In this document: positions 24,072 through 36,580 of the stretch, one piece after another | How the letters are laid out: each line of letters opens with the position of its first letter | How positions within the stretch are numbered: position 1 is the first letter of the stretch | DNA from: Eucalyptus grandis | Taxonomy: Eukaryota > Streptophyta > Magnoliopsida > Myrtales > Myrtaceae | Assembly: GCF_016545825.1 (NCBI RefSeq) | Contig: NC_052612.1 | Location: forward strand, 41,461,738 to 41,525,737 | Direction of reading: 5' to 3' | Length of the DNA stretch: 64,000 nt | Program-made: the position numbers and the translations under genes | Notes under the pieces: generated by a model | What the model was told of the DNA's origin: nothing | Seen by the model: only the letters and a program-made list of their open reading frames with translations | The model's database searches: none

Positions 24072-26885
24072 ATGGGGGCCACGGGATTGCTGGTTTCCGA
24101 TTTCGTTATCTCCTTCATGTGGGTCTGGTCGGGGACGCTGATAAAGGTCTTCGTGTACGAGGTGCTGGGGCTGGGGCACGGGCTCTGGGGCGAGACCGTC
24201 AAGTGCGCGCTCTACATCATCGACATGTTCTTCTTCGCGTTCCTGGGCAAGCTCACGAAGGGCGGCTCGTACAACCCCCTCACCGTGCTGGCCTCCGGCT
24301 TCTCCGGCGATTTCGGCCGCTTCCTCTTCACCGTCGGCGCTCGCATCCCCGCCCAGGTTCGGTTTCGTTGTCGGGTTTTTTCTCCCCTTTGCTTTTTTTT
24401 TGCTTGTGTCGGGACCAGGTCGTTTGATCTTTCCTCTGCCCCTGGTAAAGGTGAGGCTTTTATGGTTGGCGTGTGTTCTGTGAAACAGGTTTTGGCTTTT
24501 GGCTAAGATGCTTCCGGGTTACCAGTTATGTTGCGGCTAATTTGTTTTGTAATTGTGAAAAAGGTTGGTTTTTTAAGGGGATGGTGTCCTTGCCATGGGA
24601 TCAATTCAATAAATAGTGTTTGCTCATTTTCGCTGCGATAAAAATATGAACTTGCTATCAGCAGTATGGCTTGACACTGTCTAGGGCACGTTGACAAAAG
24701 ACCTGAGGAACATGGTCGAGATAAAATATGGGTTACGGCTTCAGTTAAGGGGGTTTGCAGATATGGTGTTGGCGAAAGTTAGGGCCTTTGTTCGGGGGAA
24801 TTGGGATCCTAGATGGTTCGGTCCGATTTTCTTTTAAGGGACCGATGGGGCTTTAATGTAGTTTCGACTGATGGTTTTGTTTTTTTCTTTTTTTTTTAAA
24901 CAAAAACTGAGCATGAGGTCTCTCTGCTGACTCATTTGTGAGGAAGATCAGTTCCTCCATTTATCAAGTCCCTTATTAAAGTTTGAGTCGCCAATGTAAA
25001 TTGAGTACGGCTATTGCATTTGCCGCAATTTGTAGCTTTCTGGAGTATGCTCATGCAGAAGTGTATTCGATTATTTCGTGATCACAGACACCGTATCCAT
25101 TTTTTCCCCACTTCTTTTTACCAAAACATGTTTTAATATGACTGCAGCTTGAGCTTTGGACTTTCTACCTCATGTTTACTCTTTACAGCTTATATTCCAG
25201 GGTCATGTCATCTCATCACTGGATGAACCCCCATTATTGATTACGTCACGACTTCATCACTGGATGATATTCTACAGAAAGGTCTCCTTGTACTTTTGTT
25301 AGATGGTTCAGTGCTGTCCATCTTCTTGCCCTGTTCTCCACTATACTATAGATGACAATCCTTTGAGCAGATGGAACTGCAAGATAATCTTGGTTACAAT
25401 GAGTCAACAAGATAATTTTGGCAGAATCCAAATGCAACATAAGGTGTGACTAGGATACTGCAAAAGTGCAACTCTCTTTTGGGTTATAGACACAAGTTGT
25501 GAATTCTGCACTCTGTCTCAATTTGAGTCATTTTCTGTCAATATATGAGATCTTATGGACATATTAGTGGAATGAGAGGATTACTTTCCATTGTCTCTGA
25601 AAAATTCCATGTCAGACTGAATGCAATTGAAATTCATCCCTTGTGTTCAATGCCTTTTAGGTCATCTTTCTTGTTGTGAGCTTGTACTGTATAGGTCCTG
25701 GCCTATGCAATAACTTTTCCTGTTGCTGTGAGCCAGAGCACCTGATAACAAAGTGATACCATGCTTGGCATCATCATACAAGAATACCGATAGTCCTATG
25801 CGCTTCTCAGTGACACAGGTTGCTGATCATTCACTGACTCTCCATGGATGGATTCTAGTTTTGCTAGGAATTGGATAATTGTTTAGGGGTCAGTTTAGTT
25901 TAGCAAGCTGCAGCACTATCTGTTCAATTTTTCTTGTTAATGGAAACACTAGTTGATTGTCTGCTTGCAATTGCTTTTTTTTATGTTTAGCGAGATTGAT
26001 ATTATCTACTTGATTGTTTGCTCATTCTCTCCATGTTGCATCTGCTCGGTCAATTGATTGGCTCTATACACCTTACATCAAGAAAGTTTCTACAATTAAA
26101 GGTTTGAAACTCAAAGAGTAAGTCTTGTGGAAGGATGAGATTATAGAGTTGCACATAAACAACAAGGTGGGGCAGTGTCAGCATCATGGTTTTGGACAAG
26201 TAATCTGAAATTGTTAGTCTTCAGTGAAGCGACTTGCCATCAGAGATGAGATTGAATAATCATTTAGAATATGATGCCTGTCTCTCTTCATGCTTTCAGC
26301 GTTGTGGTGACATCACACTGATATCATTAAGTCTGTTCATCTTTTCTCCAGGCGGTTGGTTCTATCACTGGGGTTAGGCTCATCATTGCGACCTTCCCTC
26401 ACCTATGGCTTGGACCACGTTTGAGTATTGACGTTCATCGAGGGGCACTAACTGAAGGACTCTTAGCATTTGTAATCGTCATCATCTCACTAGGACTCGG
26501 TAGAAAGATTCCTGGAAGTTTTTACACAAAGACTTGGATATCAAGTGTCTCTAAGCTGACTCTGCAGGTACTCGGTTCTGATCTAACCGGTGGATTTATG
26601 AACCCAGCTTCGGTAAGTACTTTTGAAAATCTAAGTGTGTTTCTTTTCTTTTGAGAGGAAACCAGTGGTGGATGTTCCCTCAGAATCACTCATGCTTGGA
26701 TTAAAACTTGTTAATTACTGTAGGCAATGGGATGGGCCTATGCTCGTGGGGATCATATAACCAAGGAACATGTGCTTGTTTACTGGCTCGCCCCGGTAGA
26801 GGCCACCCTGCTGGCAGTGTGGATATTTAGACTGCTTGTGGGGCCACTAAAAGAGCAGGAAGCAAAGAAGAAAAAATCAGAGTGA
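24072..26885 (+). CDS. SIP2-1: Small basic intrinsic protein, SIP2-type aquaporin
   Basis: MIP-family channel; plant SIPs reside in the ER membrane. Exons 24072-24356, 26352-26612 and 26724-26885 give 708 nt, 235 residues, the normal SIP length. The first pore motif is NPL (residues 68-70, in GGSYNPLTVLASG) instead of NPA, which distinguishes SIP2 from SIP1 (NPT/NPC). The second is a standard NPA (179-181, in TGGFMNPASAMGWAYARG). Other SIP2 hallmarks are HRGALTEGLL, RKIPGSF, KTWISS and a Lys-rich C-tail (KEQEAKKKKSE). About six hydrophobic segments are visible. Intron 1 is about 2.0 kb. The same frame is open upstream to an ATG at 23913, but homology begins only at MGATGLLVSD, so 24072 is the preferred start. 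Confidence 0.95.
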
Positions 26886-27839
26886 GGAATGGCATTCGAG
26901 TTCTGTTCGGTGTCTACTGGATTATCTCATCCTTAGAAATTGGATACAGGGAGCATATCTCGACCGAAGGCACAAGATGTGCTTTAAGTTCAATCCTTTG
27001 TCAGGTCAGGCAATCTGCATGGTCTGTTGGGTTTATCTAACTCTTGTCTTAGACACTACCCTTTGCATTTGCTTTATTCGTAGACAAATGGCAATAAATT
27101 ATGTAAATCGTGTTAGGCTGAAATTCACGGGGTAGGTTTCGTTGGGCAATCTGTATGTATGATTGGAGCCCCGATTATCTGTCATTTCTTCAATATTAAG
27201 CTCTCCCCAAACCGTGTATCCAATGTACCACGTTTATTTAATATTAAGCTCTCTCTCTCTCTCCCTCCCTCTCTCTCTCTCTCTCTGTGCAAGTGCATGT
27301 GAGCTCATACATTTCAATCCGCAAGATGTGGGTAAGATTGCTGCTTTCAGTGCAGTTATCGTGTCCTATTTGCTCAACATTGATCCTGATAATTCTTCTT
27401 CAGACAAGCACAAGCTTGAGAATACAGGTGCGGAATGGGTTTATGAAGAAATTTGTTTAAGATCAATTAAGACCATCACACTAGAAGAAAAACCGTATAT
27501 GTTGGGCTTAATCCAAGAACAGCTTCAGAAGTATTTAATTCTCTGAAGGTGCTTGGGACGGAGAAAATCATAAATAAAGATTTACCATTTGGAGATGGTA
27601 CTGCCAAAAGGTCGACCACATCGTCAAACTCATTTAAATAGAAGCGTAGTTGATGAAATGGGAAACATAAGGAAGCAGTATTAAAGAGAAGACGTGCTTT
27701 ATCTTCGAAGAGAAGCTCTAATCCTGAAAATACAAACAAATCTTCCTTTTACAAGTGTTCCTCGATGTGACAGTTTTTGTAATGACACTGTCTGAAGTAC
27801 TATAGATTAACAACTTCACATGAAAGTCGTGGACAAGAC
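26886..27839. other. Convergent intergenic region with a CT microsatellite
   Basis: Lies between the SIP and CRD1 stop codons and probably holds both 3' UTRs. An imperfect (CT)n tract is at 27249-27286. A 127-codon frame over it is low-complexity at the N-terminus and has no recognisable domain. Confidence 0.5.
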
Positions 27840-29820
27840 TTAATACACAAGTCGAGGCTCAAATTCTGCAAAATCGACTGAACCAGACTCGATCGGTGGC
27901 ATCAAATATGCAGCCAAGAGCTCGGAGGCCAATGCAGCGATGAGTGGAATCCTCTTCAAGTTCTTCACCAACGGAATGTCCTCAGTTTCCCCAACCGCAA
28001 GGAGCTTCGTGTTTATTTCCACCATCCTGTCCAACTTCCTTTTGAATTCAGGGTTCTCTACATCCAGCACGGCAGGAAAAATCCTGGCTGTGGTGCGGTT
28101 TGTCTGTATGAAGAAATGTTCAATCATTATTCATTCGAGAAGTCAAAATATTCCAAGTTAATAAATTCGAAGTACGGTAGTAATGGTAGAAGTCATGGAT
28201 AGCGTGCAGCAGCAACAAAAATAATGTACTTCTCCAATGCAGCGACATGAATGTATTCATTCACCTCAATGATGACATGCATGTCAAATTCCTTAGTGTT
28301 GAGACCAATGCCTTCATAGAAAGCAGTCCGCTGGCAATCGTTAAGGTACATTGTCACATACACCTGAGGAAAAAAGCATAGGCAGGTTAGGGCAAAAACA
28401 GGGGACTTCTACAACATTAGCAGAGACACTGTGAATGATTCACTTCACAGAACTGAGATGTTGGACACGAGAACTAATTATTACCGAAAGGCAGAAGAAC
28501 CGGGACCACAGTTTTGCCTTCCAGTCATTGAGAAACTGGGGTTGGGCTTTCATTAAAGCAGAGAAGAAATCACCATGCCGGTTCTCGTCCTGGCACCAAT
28601 TCTCGAAGTACTTGAAGATAGGATATGGTTGGTACTCGGGATTCTCCTTGAGATGTCTGTAGATCGTGATGTATCGCCAGTACCCAATCTTCTCGGACAA
28701 GTAGGTCGCGTAGAAAATGAACTTGGGCTTGAAGAACGTGTATTTCCTGGCCTTCGTCAGGAAACCCAAGTCCAATGCCAAGTTGAAATCGGACAACCCT
28801 TTGTTCAGGAATCTGCATACCGTCAAAGTATATTCATCATGTTCTTTGCTATGTAATATGATAGTAATGATCACTGAGATTGCAAACAGAGCTACTAGGG
28901 CGACACCCTACATACCCAGCATGTCTGGCCTCATCCCTGGACATCAGAGAGAATATCTCGGCTACCACCGGGTTTGTTTTCTGTTAGCAAATAACTCAAT
29001 TAGTCAGTCAGCTGAATGTATGTCCAAAAATTCAATTCCTATCTTCCACCACGAATATACTATTTCACCGCCGAAAAGCACATTGAAATTCTGACAAATA
29101 TTCAATAGCGGTGCAAGAAAAGTTCGGAGAATACCTAGTATATCCACCCATTCATGAAAATTCGAAATGCAAACAGCAAAAGCACACCTTTTCCCAATTA
29201 CATAGTCAAAACAACAATGCTAGCATAACAGAAAATTGAAGTATCGAGTAATAAGTGATACGACAAGCTCGAACCCATTTCATATATTCTTCCAAACAGG
29301 ATGGCAGAAACAAATAACCAATCGTACCAAGAAAAGCAGAGAGCCAAACCCAAGTTACCTTGAGCCTCCTCCCCAGCTCCTTGTAGAGAAGGAACCCAGA
29401 GAACTCGGCAGTGCAGGACCTCTCCAAGAACTCCACGAAGATCTGCCTGAGCGGGCCCTGCATCTTATCCGCGGCCTCCTTGAACTCCTTGTTCCTCACG
29501 AAGTGGGTCTGGTTGTAATCGGTCTTGAACTCCTGCAGCAGGGCCACGAACTCGTCCTGGTTCAGGTTCTTGTTGATCTCGGTGTTGAACAGCTGCTCCA
29601 TCTCGTCGAAATCCGTGGTGTAGAACCGCGGGGCCAGGAGGGTCTCCTTGATGGCCTGCTTGTTGGCCTTCTTGGCGGGCTTCTTGGGGGCGGCGGGCTG
29701 GGCGGTGGCCGACATCCTGACGGCGGCGAACCGGGGGCGCGAGGGTGCTCCGGGGCCGGCCAGTCCCGGGGTGCTGGCGAATTTCGAGATGGGTTTGAGG
29801 AGAGCCATCTCGGCTGCCAT
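27840..29820 (-). CDS. CRD1: Mg-protoporphyrin IX monomethyl ester (oxidative) cyclase, chloroplastic
   Basis: Aerobic diiron cyclase (AcsF/CHL27/CRD1) that forms the fifth ring of chlorophyll, making divinyl protochlorophyllide at plastid membranes. Exons: 29820-29359, 28980-28916, 28812-28485, 28363-28265, 28103-27840; 1218 nt, 405 residues, as in other plants. The N-terminus ([19 protein letters not shown]...) is Ser/Ala/Pro-rich with few acids, a transit peptide. Mature-region motifs: [37 protein letters not shown], then two ExxH iron-ligand motifs, DEARH (Glu171/His174) and DENRH (Glu252/His255), typical of ferritin-like diiron proteins. Also [19 protein letters not shown] and the terminal [13 protein letters not shown]. 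All introns are GT-AG. The G-box promoter fits light regulation. Confidence 0.97.
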
Positions 29821-29892
29821 TTCCTGGAGCTGGAGAGCCGGCGTGGCTTCGGCGGGGATTCTTGATTTTCTTGACAGCGGGAGGGGAAGGAG

Positions 29893-30025
29893 AGATTATA
29901 TCGTGGAAGAGGGAGCAGAGCAGGGGAGGGCGGATAAGGTGGCAGCATGGTGTGCGATTGGCTGACGGGTGATTATGTGTGTGATCCGATGGAAATCTGT
30001 GGGCTTGATGGAGGGGTGACACGTG
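29893..30025 (-). promoter_or_regulatory. CRD1 light-type promoter elements
   Basis: Reading away from the gene, there is a TATA-like GATATAAT (minus strand, 29895-29902), an I-box/GATA motif (GATAAG, 29933-29938) and a CCAAT box (minus strand, 29957-29961). A perfect G-box, CACGTG, lies at 30020-30025 in the strong context ACACGTGGC. The combination of G-box and I-box is characteristic of light-regulated nuclear genes for plastid proteins, and chlorophyll-synthesis genes are known targets of G-box-binding HY5/PIF factors. Motifs are seen; function is inferred. Confidence 0.6.
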
Positions 30026-30280
30026 GCGGGCGGCCATTGGCCGGTCTGATTACTTTGTCTAGTGGTGATAATGCCACTGCGGCTGACCGGTGCTTGTGGT
30101 TGTGGTCTCCCTTCCGCTCAAGTCAAAGCTTGATTCTTTGTTTAAAGGGTCTCTTGAGAAAAGATTCGAGATTTTGTCCAGTCTGGAGCAAAGCTGTTCA
30201 GTAGGATAAGAGGCCGCTTCTTCTTCTTATACATCTTCTTCCGGGTTCAAACTGAGTGCAATTGATACTTATATTTGAGA

Positions 30281-30668
30281 TAATGACATAAACGATTCAT
30301 AAACTTTGTTTTAATGTGCAATGTGATATTTAAATCTTTAATTTGTTCAATACGGTTCCGAACGTTATCTCGATATGTAATGTCGTTCTTAAATTTTAAA
30401 TTTTTTCACCATAGTCCTTGGACATTTAGTATATATAGTTCCTAAAGAGTATGAAAATATTTAATGTCATCGTTCCATTAATTTAAATTTAAGAAAAACA
30501 TTAAACATTCTTATACAGTTCATGAATTATATATATCGAAAGTTCAATGATCACATAGAATAAAGTATAACTTCAGGACAATATTGTACATTAGACTAAA
30601 GCTTAAAGATCGTATTGAATAAATTTAAAGTTCATTAATCACGTTATATATATAACTAAAGTTGGCAT
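30281..30668. repeat. Fold-back (MITE-like) element
   Basis: Starts TAATGACATAAACGATTCAT and ends with an inverted, diverged copy of its own arm (phrases TTTGTTCAATACGGTT versus an opposite-strand TTTATTCAATACGAT). Same family as the element at 3079-3428. No reading frame. Confidence 0.5.
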
Positions 30669-31401
30669 ATGAAAACATGTGTCGCCACCAAAAGGAGTCA
30701 ATGAAGTCTGATATGATATGGGGGCGACACAGTGCATTTGCTTATTAGCCCCTTGCACAGGCCCATTAAGGCCTTACATCTTTACTGGGCCTGAGGCCCA
30801 AATAACTAAGGCAGGCTCACCAGATATCCAGGTGAGGTCATTTGCTACAAGCATGCTCATGTACTTGTTCTTTCTAAAACTGATAAAGAAAGCGCTCCAT
30901 TCCGTTAAAACTCATCGAACTGTCTCTGACATTCGTCTACCGTGGGGTGCAAATTTCAAGCTTTGGCATTCCGATTGGTTAATCACCTCCCATGAGATAA
31001 TTTGATGGGGTTGAGTAGGTAGAGCTCTTAGTTCCATGTTGAGCGAGGCGAGACCATGATATAACACGCTTAAGTGGGCTGCTTAAGGTTGAGAGCCTTG
31101 ATGAGGTGAGGATTTCACGCTAAGGGCCTTGAGATGCCAGTCTATGGCGTCCCTTGTTTAGCCCACATAGATCTCTAGAAGAAATTCCTAAGTATACCAT
31201 AAGGATTGCATTTTAACTTTCATATCGTTCTTCATGATGAATTTCAATCATTCTTTTCTAGATTAACATAAGTCATGTCACGCTGCATGTTTAGCATTTG
31301 GCCTTTCATTGAGCTAAGCAGAAAACTAAAGGCTCTCAAAGTAAGGAGAGACTGAAACTCATGGGCTCATCATGGTACACGAGTATTTTTACATAACAGT
31401 T
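30669..31401. other. Intergenic DNA, no gene seen
   Basis: A 95-codon plus-strand frame (30718-31005) and others show no recognisable domain. Possibly decayed repeat sequence. Confidence 0.35.
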
Positions 31402-32776
31402 GCGATGCGTTTCTTCTGTGCCATACAAAAAAAGTTACTCACATTTAGGCAATTTTCCTTCTTTGTCAGAGTTCGTGTTGTTTTACCAAATTGTGGAGGC
31501 AACCAAACAATCCTCGCAAGACCCATAAGACCAGCTTGAGACTAGCTCTTGGCTTGGGATGCCTTACGGCCACTGTTTTGTCAGCATTTTTTTGACAGTT
31601 GCAGACCCCCTATTCTTTCGTTTGCTTATGACATGAGCTTATCCTTTTGCATTCGTGGACAAACAATCTCTAGAAACTAGAAAGCAAGCCATTGTCCTAA
31701 TGTTCAAAGGAGGCCATTGAAATGGGTTACTTGTCACTAGATTTGGGGCGACAACAATGACGTGCCATCACTCGTTTGTCTGCTTATTCTTGAAGCGAAA
31801 GCAAGGCATCATAGGATAACACTACACTCCTTTTCCTCATTCGGGATTTTTCTGCCTTTTCAATTTTGCTCTCATTGTCACTATGACAAGTGTAGGATGG
31901 ACGATGTAATGCCTCCTTGATGTTTATCTGTCTTGCCTTGATTGCATGGGCAATCTTGCGTGGATAAAGAAAATAGAGCAAAGGAGGAAAGAATTCGGTC
32001 TCTTCCTCTTCATAATGAAATGTAATTTCGTGCGATGATTTATATCTTTTCAATATGTTTTTTTTTGGCCCACTTCATAGGAACAATTAGATTATTTATC
32101 GCATGGATTCTAAAGTATCTTGAGATCTAAATAAGAAGGAAAATGTTACCCCTTATGATATTTGGATCATGTTAAATTGTGCAAAAGCTCTAAGCATAAT
32201 GTTGTGAGTATTAAACCATCCAATTCGACCACATATATTGTCGGATCGATCACATTGCCCTTGGTTATGGCCCAACGACCCTGGCCAACCCTTTTCCACC
32301 GTCGCCAACCCTTGACCAAGGCCTAGTGACCCCGGCCAGCCCTCCCTTCACCATCATTGACCTTTCCCAATGACGATGGAGAGGCGGCAACGAGGGTTTA
32401 CATAGCCCTCATAGAAGCGTTCTGCAATCTTTTATTAAATTAAATTTAATTATATTTATATTAAAATTCAAATAAAAGGCAAAACGACGTCATTTTGGCT
32501 CTTCTTTACTGACTCAGCTTTTCGGCAAGCTATGTAAGCGACTTATATTATTAAAAATAAGCCACGTCGGATTTCCAACACCGTTTCCTAAAGTTGATAC
32601 TTAAACGTCCCATTAAAAAAAAAAAAAGTGGCACTTAAGTGTATCTTTCAGATGTTTTTGCACTTCAATGTCCCCCATGTGAAATTTTGGCAATTGCGTT
32701 GTACTTCTACCAAACTGTAAACATAAACAAAAATGCTAAAAATCTTTCACGATTCATTGATAACGAAACCATAGAT

Positions 32777-33480
32777 GCACAAACTAAGGCAATTACATGA
32801 CAATAAATAAATTCAAGTATTTTGCTCTATGTTACTTATTGTTTAGTGAAACATAGTGATAGAGCCAGATATTTCCATATGTTATCAATTATTTGGTAAG
32901 GAGGGCACATGCATAAATGAAAATGCACAAACGGAGGCAATTACAGGATATGAAATAAATTTAGGGATTTTACTCTATCTTATCTATTGTTTGGTGAAAT
33001 AGCGATAGAGTTAGATATTTCCATATCTTATCAATTGTTTGGTAAGGAGGGTACATGCATAAATGAAAATGCACAAATGGAGACAATTACAAGATAGGGA
33101 ATAAATTTAGGAATTTTGCTCTATCTTATCCACTGTATAGTAAAACGTAGTAATAGAACTACATATTTTCGCATCCTATCATATTTATTGTTTGGTAAGG
33201 AAAGTACATGCAAAAATGAAAATGCACAAACGGAGGCAATTACAGGATAGGGAATAAATTTAGGAATTTTGCTCTATCTTATCCACTGTATAGTAAAACG
33301 TAGTAATAGAACTACATATTTTCGCATCCTATCATATTTATTGTTTGGTAAGGAAAGTACATGCAAAAATGAAAATGCACAAACGGAGGCAATTACAGGA
33401 TAGGAAATAAATTCAAGGATTTTGCCATATCTTATATATTCATGATAACATGGAATATTACAGCTGGATATTTTCATTCC
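32777..33480. repeat. Tandem array of 136-158-bp units
   Basis: GCACAAA-type landmarks recur at 32777, 32935, 33071, 33224 and 33377, giving spacings of 158, 136, 153 and 153 bases. Each unit contains 'GGAGGCAATTACAGGATAG'-like and 'TTTGCTCTATCTTATC'-like phrases; the last 153-bp units are almost identical, so they duplicated recently. A shorter, more diverged set of the same units lies at about 39120-39560 in copy B. Confidence 0.8.
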
Positions 33481-34190
33481 ATTGTTTGGTAGGAACAGTG
33501 TAAATGCATAAAGGAAAATGATGAGAATCTATCACAATTCGACTCTTGCCCCTTTCGGGAAGTTTTGACTGGAGAAGGGGATTCTCTTGTTGCTTACGTG
33601 GAAGTTCGACCTGAACCAAAGAGTTCCACAGGAGAAGAAGCTTCTTCGGTGAATAATGGAGATTTTAATTTGGGATCTATAAGCCTTTTATTTACATGCA
33701 TTAAATTAAAATGAATATACAAGCTACTCTTTCATCGACACTGGATTTGCATGAAACCACCTTGCGCTCCATATGTCGATGAAAGAAGGCCATTCATGCA
33801 TCGATTTCGTCTACGGTGCGTTACAAGGGCGAGATGTTTGTCAAGCATGACGTCAAAAGTTGCAAAGCCTTTCCTTGTAGCTGCGTCTACGTCATGCATG
33901 CCAGATCTTAATAAAATAGAATGCCTTGTCTACCAATGTCATCTTCTCAACAACAATCAGAACGTCAATCAGCAGAACTTTCTTAAAACGTTGTACATGT
34001 TTAGTTACCGTAGGTTATAAGTTATTGGTTGGGCAGGGATTAGGTTACCTCATCAAAGCCAAGTTATGAAGATCTTGGTTTTATTCGCTTTTCTATGATA
34101 TCAATCTTATCGATCGTGGCATGACTGAGTTTTCTACTGAACTTCCCTTCATCAGGGCGTGCTCAAATTGAATTTGGTAGAGGAGTGTCA

Positions 34191-36580
34191 ATGCGGGTTT
34201 GCACTCCTAGCAGTGTTCTTCTGCTATTCCTCTTCATCGGCCTTTCTTCTCTATGGCAATGTTTTCCTCTTGATGTCGATGCAAAACCACTACACTGCTG
34301 CTCGTTGATGCTTTCACAGGTCAACCGATACCTGAAATTATTTCTCAGACTTCTGGTACAAAGGGGGAATTAGTTCTTATGCATGTAGACTCATCTGTGC
34401 ATGATTGAGGACACTATTAGGATGTTTTCTTATTGATACACCTTACTCTTCAAAAGAATGTTCTAGTTCGATTCATTCTTTATCGTCCGGTGGTTAATGA
34501 ACATAGTAGAATCTGTCTGTTTTTTGTGTCCAATGTACCTCTCATCTTCTCACGAATTTCATATTTTAAAGGATGGGCAGTTGTTCACGTTAAATCCTGC
34601 ACTATGAAGGTGCCATGACCTGAACGAAACTCCTGACTCATTCTAACTCCAGGATTTGAAGCTGGGGGCCCTAACACATCCTCAAACATCGACCCTTGGT
34701 CAATAATTGGGGATGAGTCATCTTTGGTTGTTTCAACCGACCAGTCATCATGCTTGGAACGCAATAAAGTTGCGCTTAAGATCGACGTGCTTTGTGACAG
34801 CCAAGGAGATAATATGTGTTCAGCCGGTGGTGTCGGTGTGTACAACCCTGGATTCTGGGGCTTGGTGAGTACTAATGACTTTGATGTTTATTTCCTAAGT
34901 AACCATTGTAAACATGGCTTCAGGCTCTCAACTCTATCTGATGGATTCCAGTTTTTCATGTTCCAAAACACTTCAGATCTCCTCAACATTTTCTTCAACT
35001 GCATAAATCTACTATTGAATGCTTAGGTGATTTGTCTTCCATCCATCTTCGTTTGAATATTTTTTTGTAGTTCAAATCCTATGTTTTGTCTCTCTTCAGA
35101 ATATAGAAGAAGGGAAGACGTACAAAGTGGTCCTTTATGTTCGCTCATCAGGATCGATTAATGTACCCGTATCTTTGACGGGCTCAAGTGGAAGGCCAAC
35201 CCTGACTGCTGCGAACATAATGTGAGTACCATTTAAGTGCTTGTAGAGGCCCAGATAAATAGTGTTAATTTGAAAATGCGGTGTCCTTGTGGACCATTTA
35301 CTTTCATTCTGCATTCTCTCTAGTCCATCATGAGGTATGAAGAGTCTTAATAGAGTGACGCCAGGAGACAGGATCTACTCGATCAGCATGATGATGTTCG
35401 AAAGTCTTATTGCAGAGCTTCTGCTTCTGAAGCATCAAACTGGACAAAGAAGGAAATTCTTTTGCAAGCTAAGGAATCAAATGCCAATTCCAGTCTTCAG
35501 TTCACGACCACAAATAAGGGAGTGATACGGTTTGATCAAGTCTCAGCTATGCCTCTGGAGACTTACAAGGTATCGACAATTTTTCTTTGACACACCAACG
35601 CCCGCTAACACATGCTCAAATAGATTTATGCCCGTTCTTCTGTATAAATCATTGTTTCTTTTGAACAACCTTGCGGTTTTCTTTTCTGAAGTGATCCTCT
35701 TTTGCCATACTATATCTCTTTAAGGGAATGTTATTTATCACCCATTATCTTCTTGTGGCAAGGAACCTGTCACTTAACCCTATTAAGAGGGATTATGTCA
35801 GTATGGCTGTCTTTCATCCCGGCATAGGTAGACTTATACACAGAGAAGACTTTTCTAAAGAGAGATTTAATATCAATATTCCATACTGCTTCAACATTTA
35901 GTTAGTAATTTTCGAATCGAGCATTTCTTCTCTTGGGTTTCATGTGCAGTAGCTGAAGCACAGGATGTGAATCTACGTGCTTTTAGCTGAAGCACGAGAA
36001 CTAGACTCTAGGTGCTTTTAATACTGCAGTTCCTCTGCTTTCTGCAAAAAAAATTGCATTATTAGTTGCTTATGTAAACGTCCCTTGATGGTCTTCCAAA
36101 AACTGACCTTGCCACAGGGACATGGTTTCAGAACTGACCTTGTTGAAATGCTTGAAGACATATTAATTTTGCTTTTACATATTAACTTGTGCTACACTAA
36201 CGTGTTATGAGGTGGGCTGTGGGCATCCAGACTGAATATTGGCGATCTCAGATGCTAATTTTCCCTAGTAGCATCAATTGCATATATCTGCTTTAAGCTG
36301 ATCTTTAAATTTCGGGATTTGCTTTATGTCAATGGTCTACTAAATCACTCGAAGCAGCAATACACAGACCCAAGTTTTGCAGGTCTCTAATTATCAATGG
36401 GCATTGCAATAGGTATCCCCAGAACAGCTCACAGTTAGCTTGATAAACTACTCAAACTTCTCATCTTCTAGGTGGGCTGTTTCGTTGAAGGTGAATTGTT
36501 ATAAATGCATTTCGCTGGAAAGAAACTGTTGGACCATGGGAAGAGAGACCTGGCCACTATAATAACGTGTGGAAGTATTG
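34191..36580 (+). pseudogene. Broken alpha-L-arabinofuranosidase copy
   Basis: Partial duplicate of the gene at 41144-48634. Matching pieces: exon 1 with a recognisable signal peptide (ATG 34191; the frame is lost after it), exon 3 (34653-34864), exon 4 (35100-35221), exon 5 (35416-35569), the first 40 bases of exon 6 (36118-36157) and exon 7 from about 36472. Exon 2 and flanking intron DNA are deleted: exon 1 runs straight into intron-2-like sequence. Exon 6 is cut after MLE. Exon 7 has GAG-TTG-TTA-TAA where the intact gene has GEWLRN, a nonsense change. Everything from mid exon 7 on, including both catalytic Glu codons, is missing. About 0.9 kb of upstream DNA, presumably with the promoter, is also missing. 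Exons 3-5 remain well conserved, so decay is recent. Confidence 0.9.

Larger units (their letters stand above)
31402..36580 (+). repeat. Tandem segmental duplication, copy A (copy B is 38058-45469)
   Basis: Long collinear similarity to 38058-45469 in the same orientation. Shared markers in order: CGTTTAGGCAAT-like block (31445/38117), GCAAGGCATCAT (31800/38352), AATGTTACCCCTT (32143/38715), the 'atgcacaaa.ggaggcaattac' repeats, then the whole 5' half of the arabinofuranosidase gene. Copy A carries an extra block at about 32210-32730, which may be a fold-back element with a GC-rich core. Copy B carries about 0.9 kb (40090-40975) and about 1.05 kb (44170-45220) that A lacks. Similarity stops abruptly at 36580/45469, inside exon 7. 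Confidence 0.85.

Noticed and set aside
27163..27546. 127-codon frame near the CT microsatellite
   Set aside because: Part of it is translated microsatellite and the rest has no recognisable domain; it lies between two convergent genes.
29236..29865. 209-codon plus-strand frame opposite CRD1
   Set aside because: Antisense shadow of the GC-rich CRD1 exon 1.
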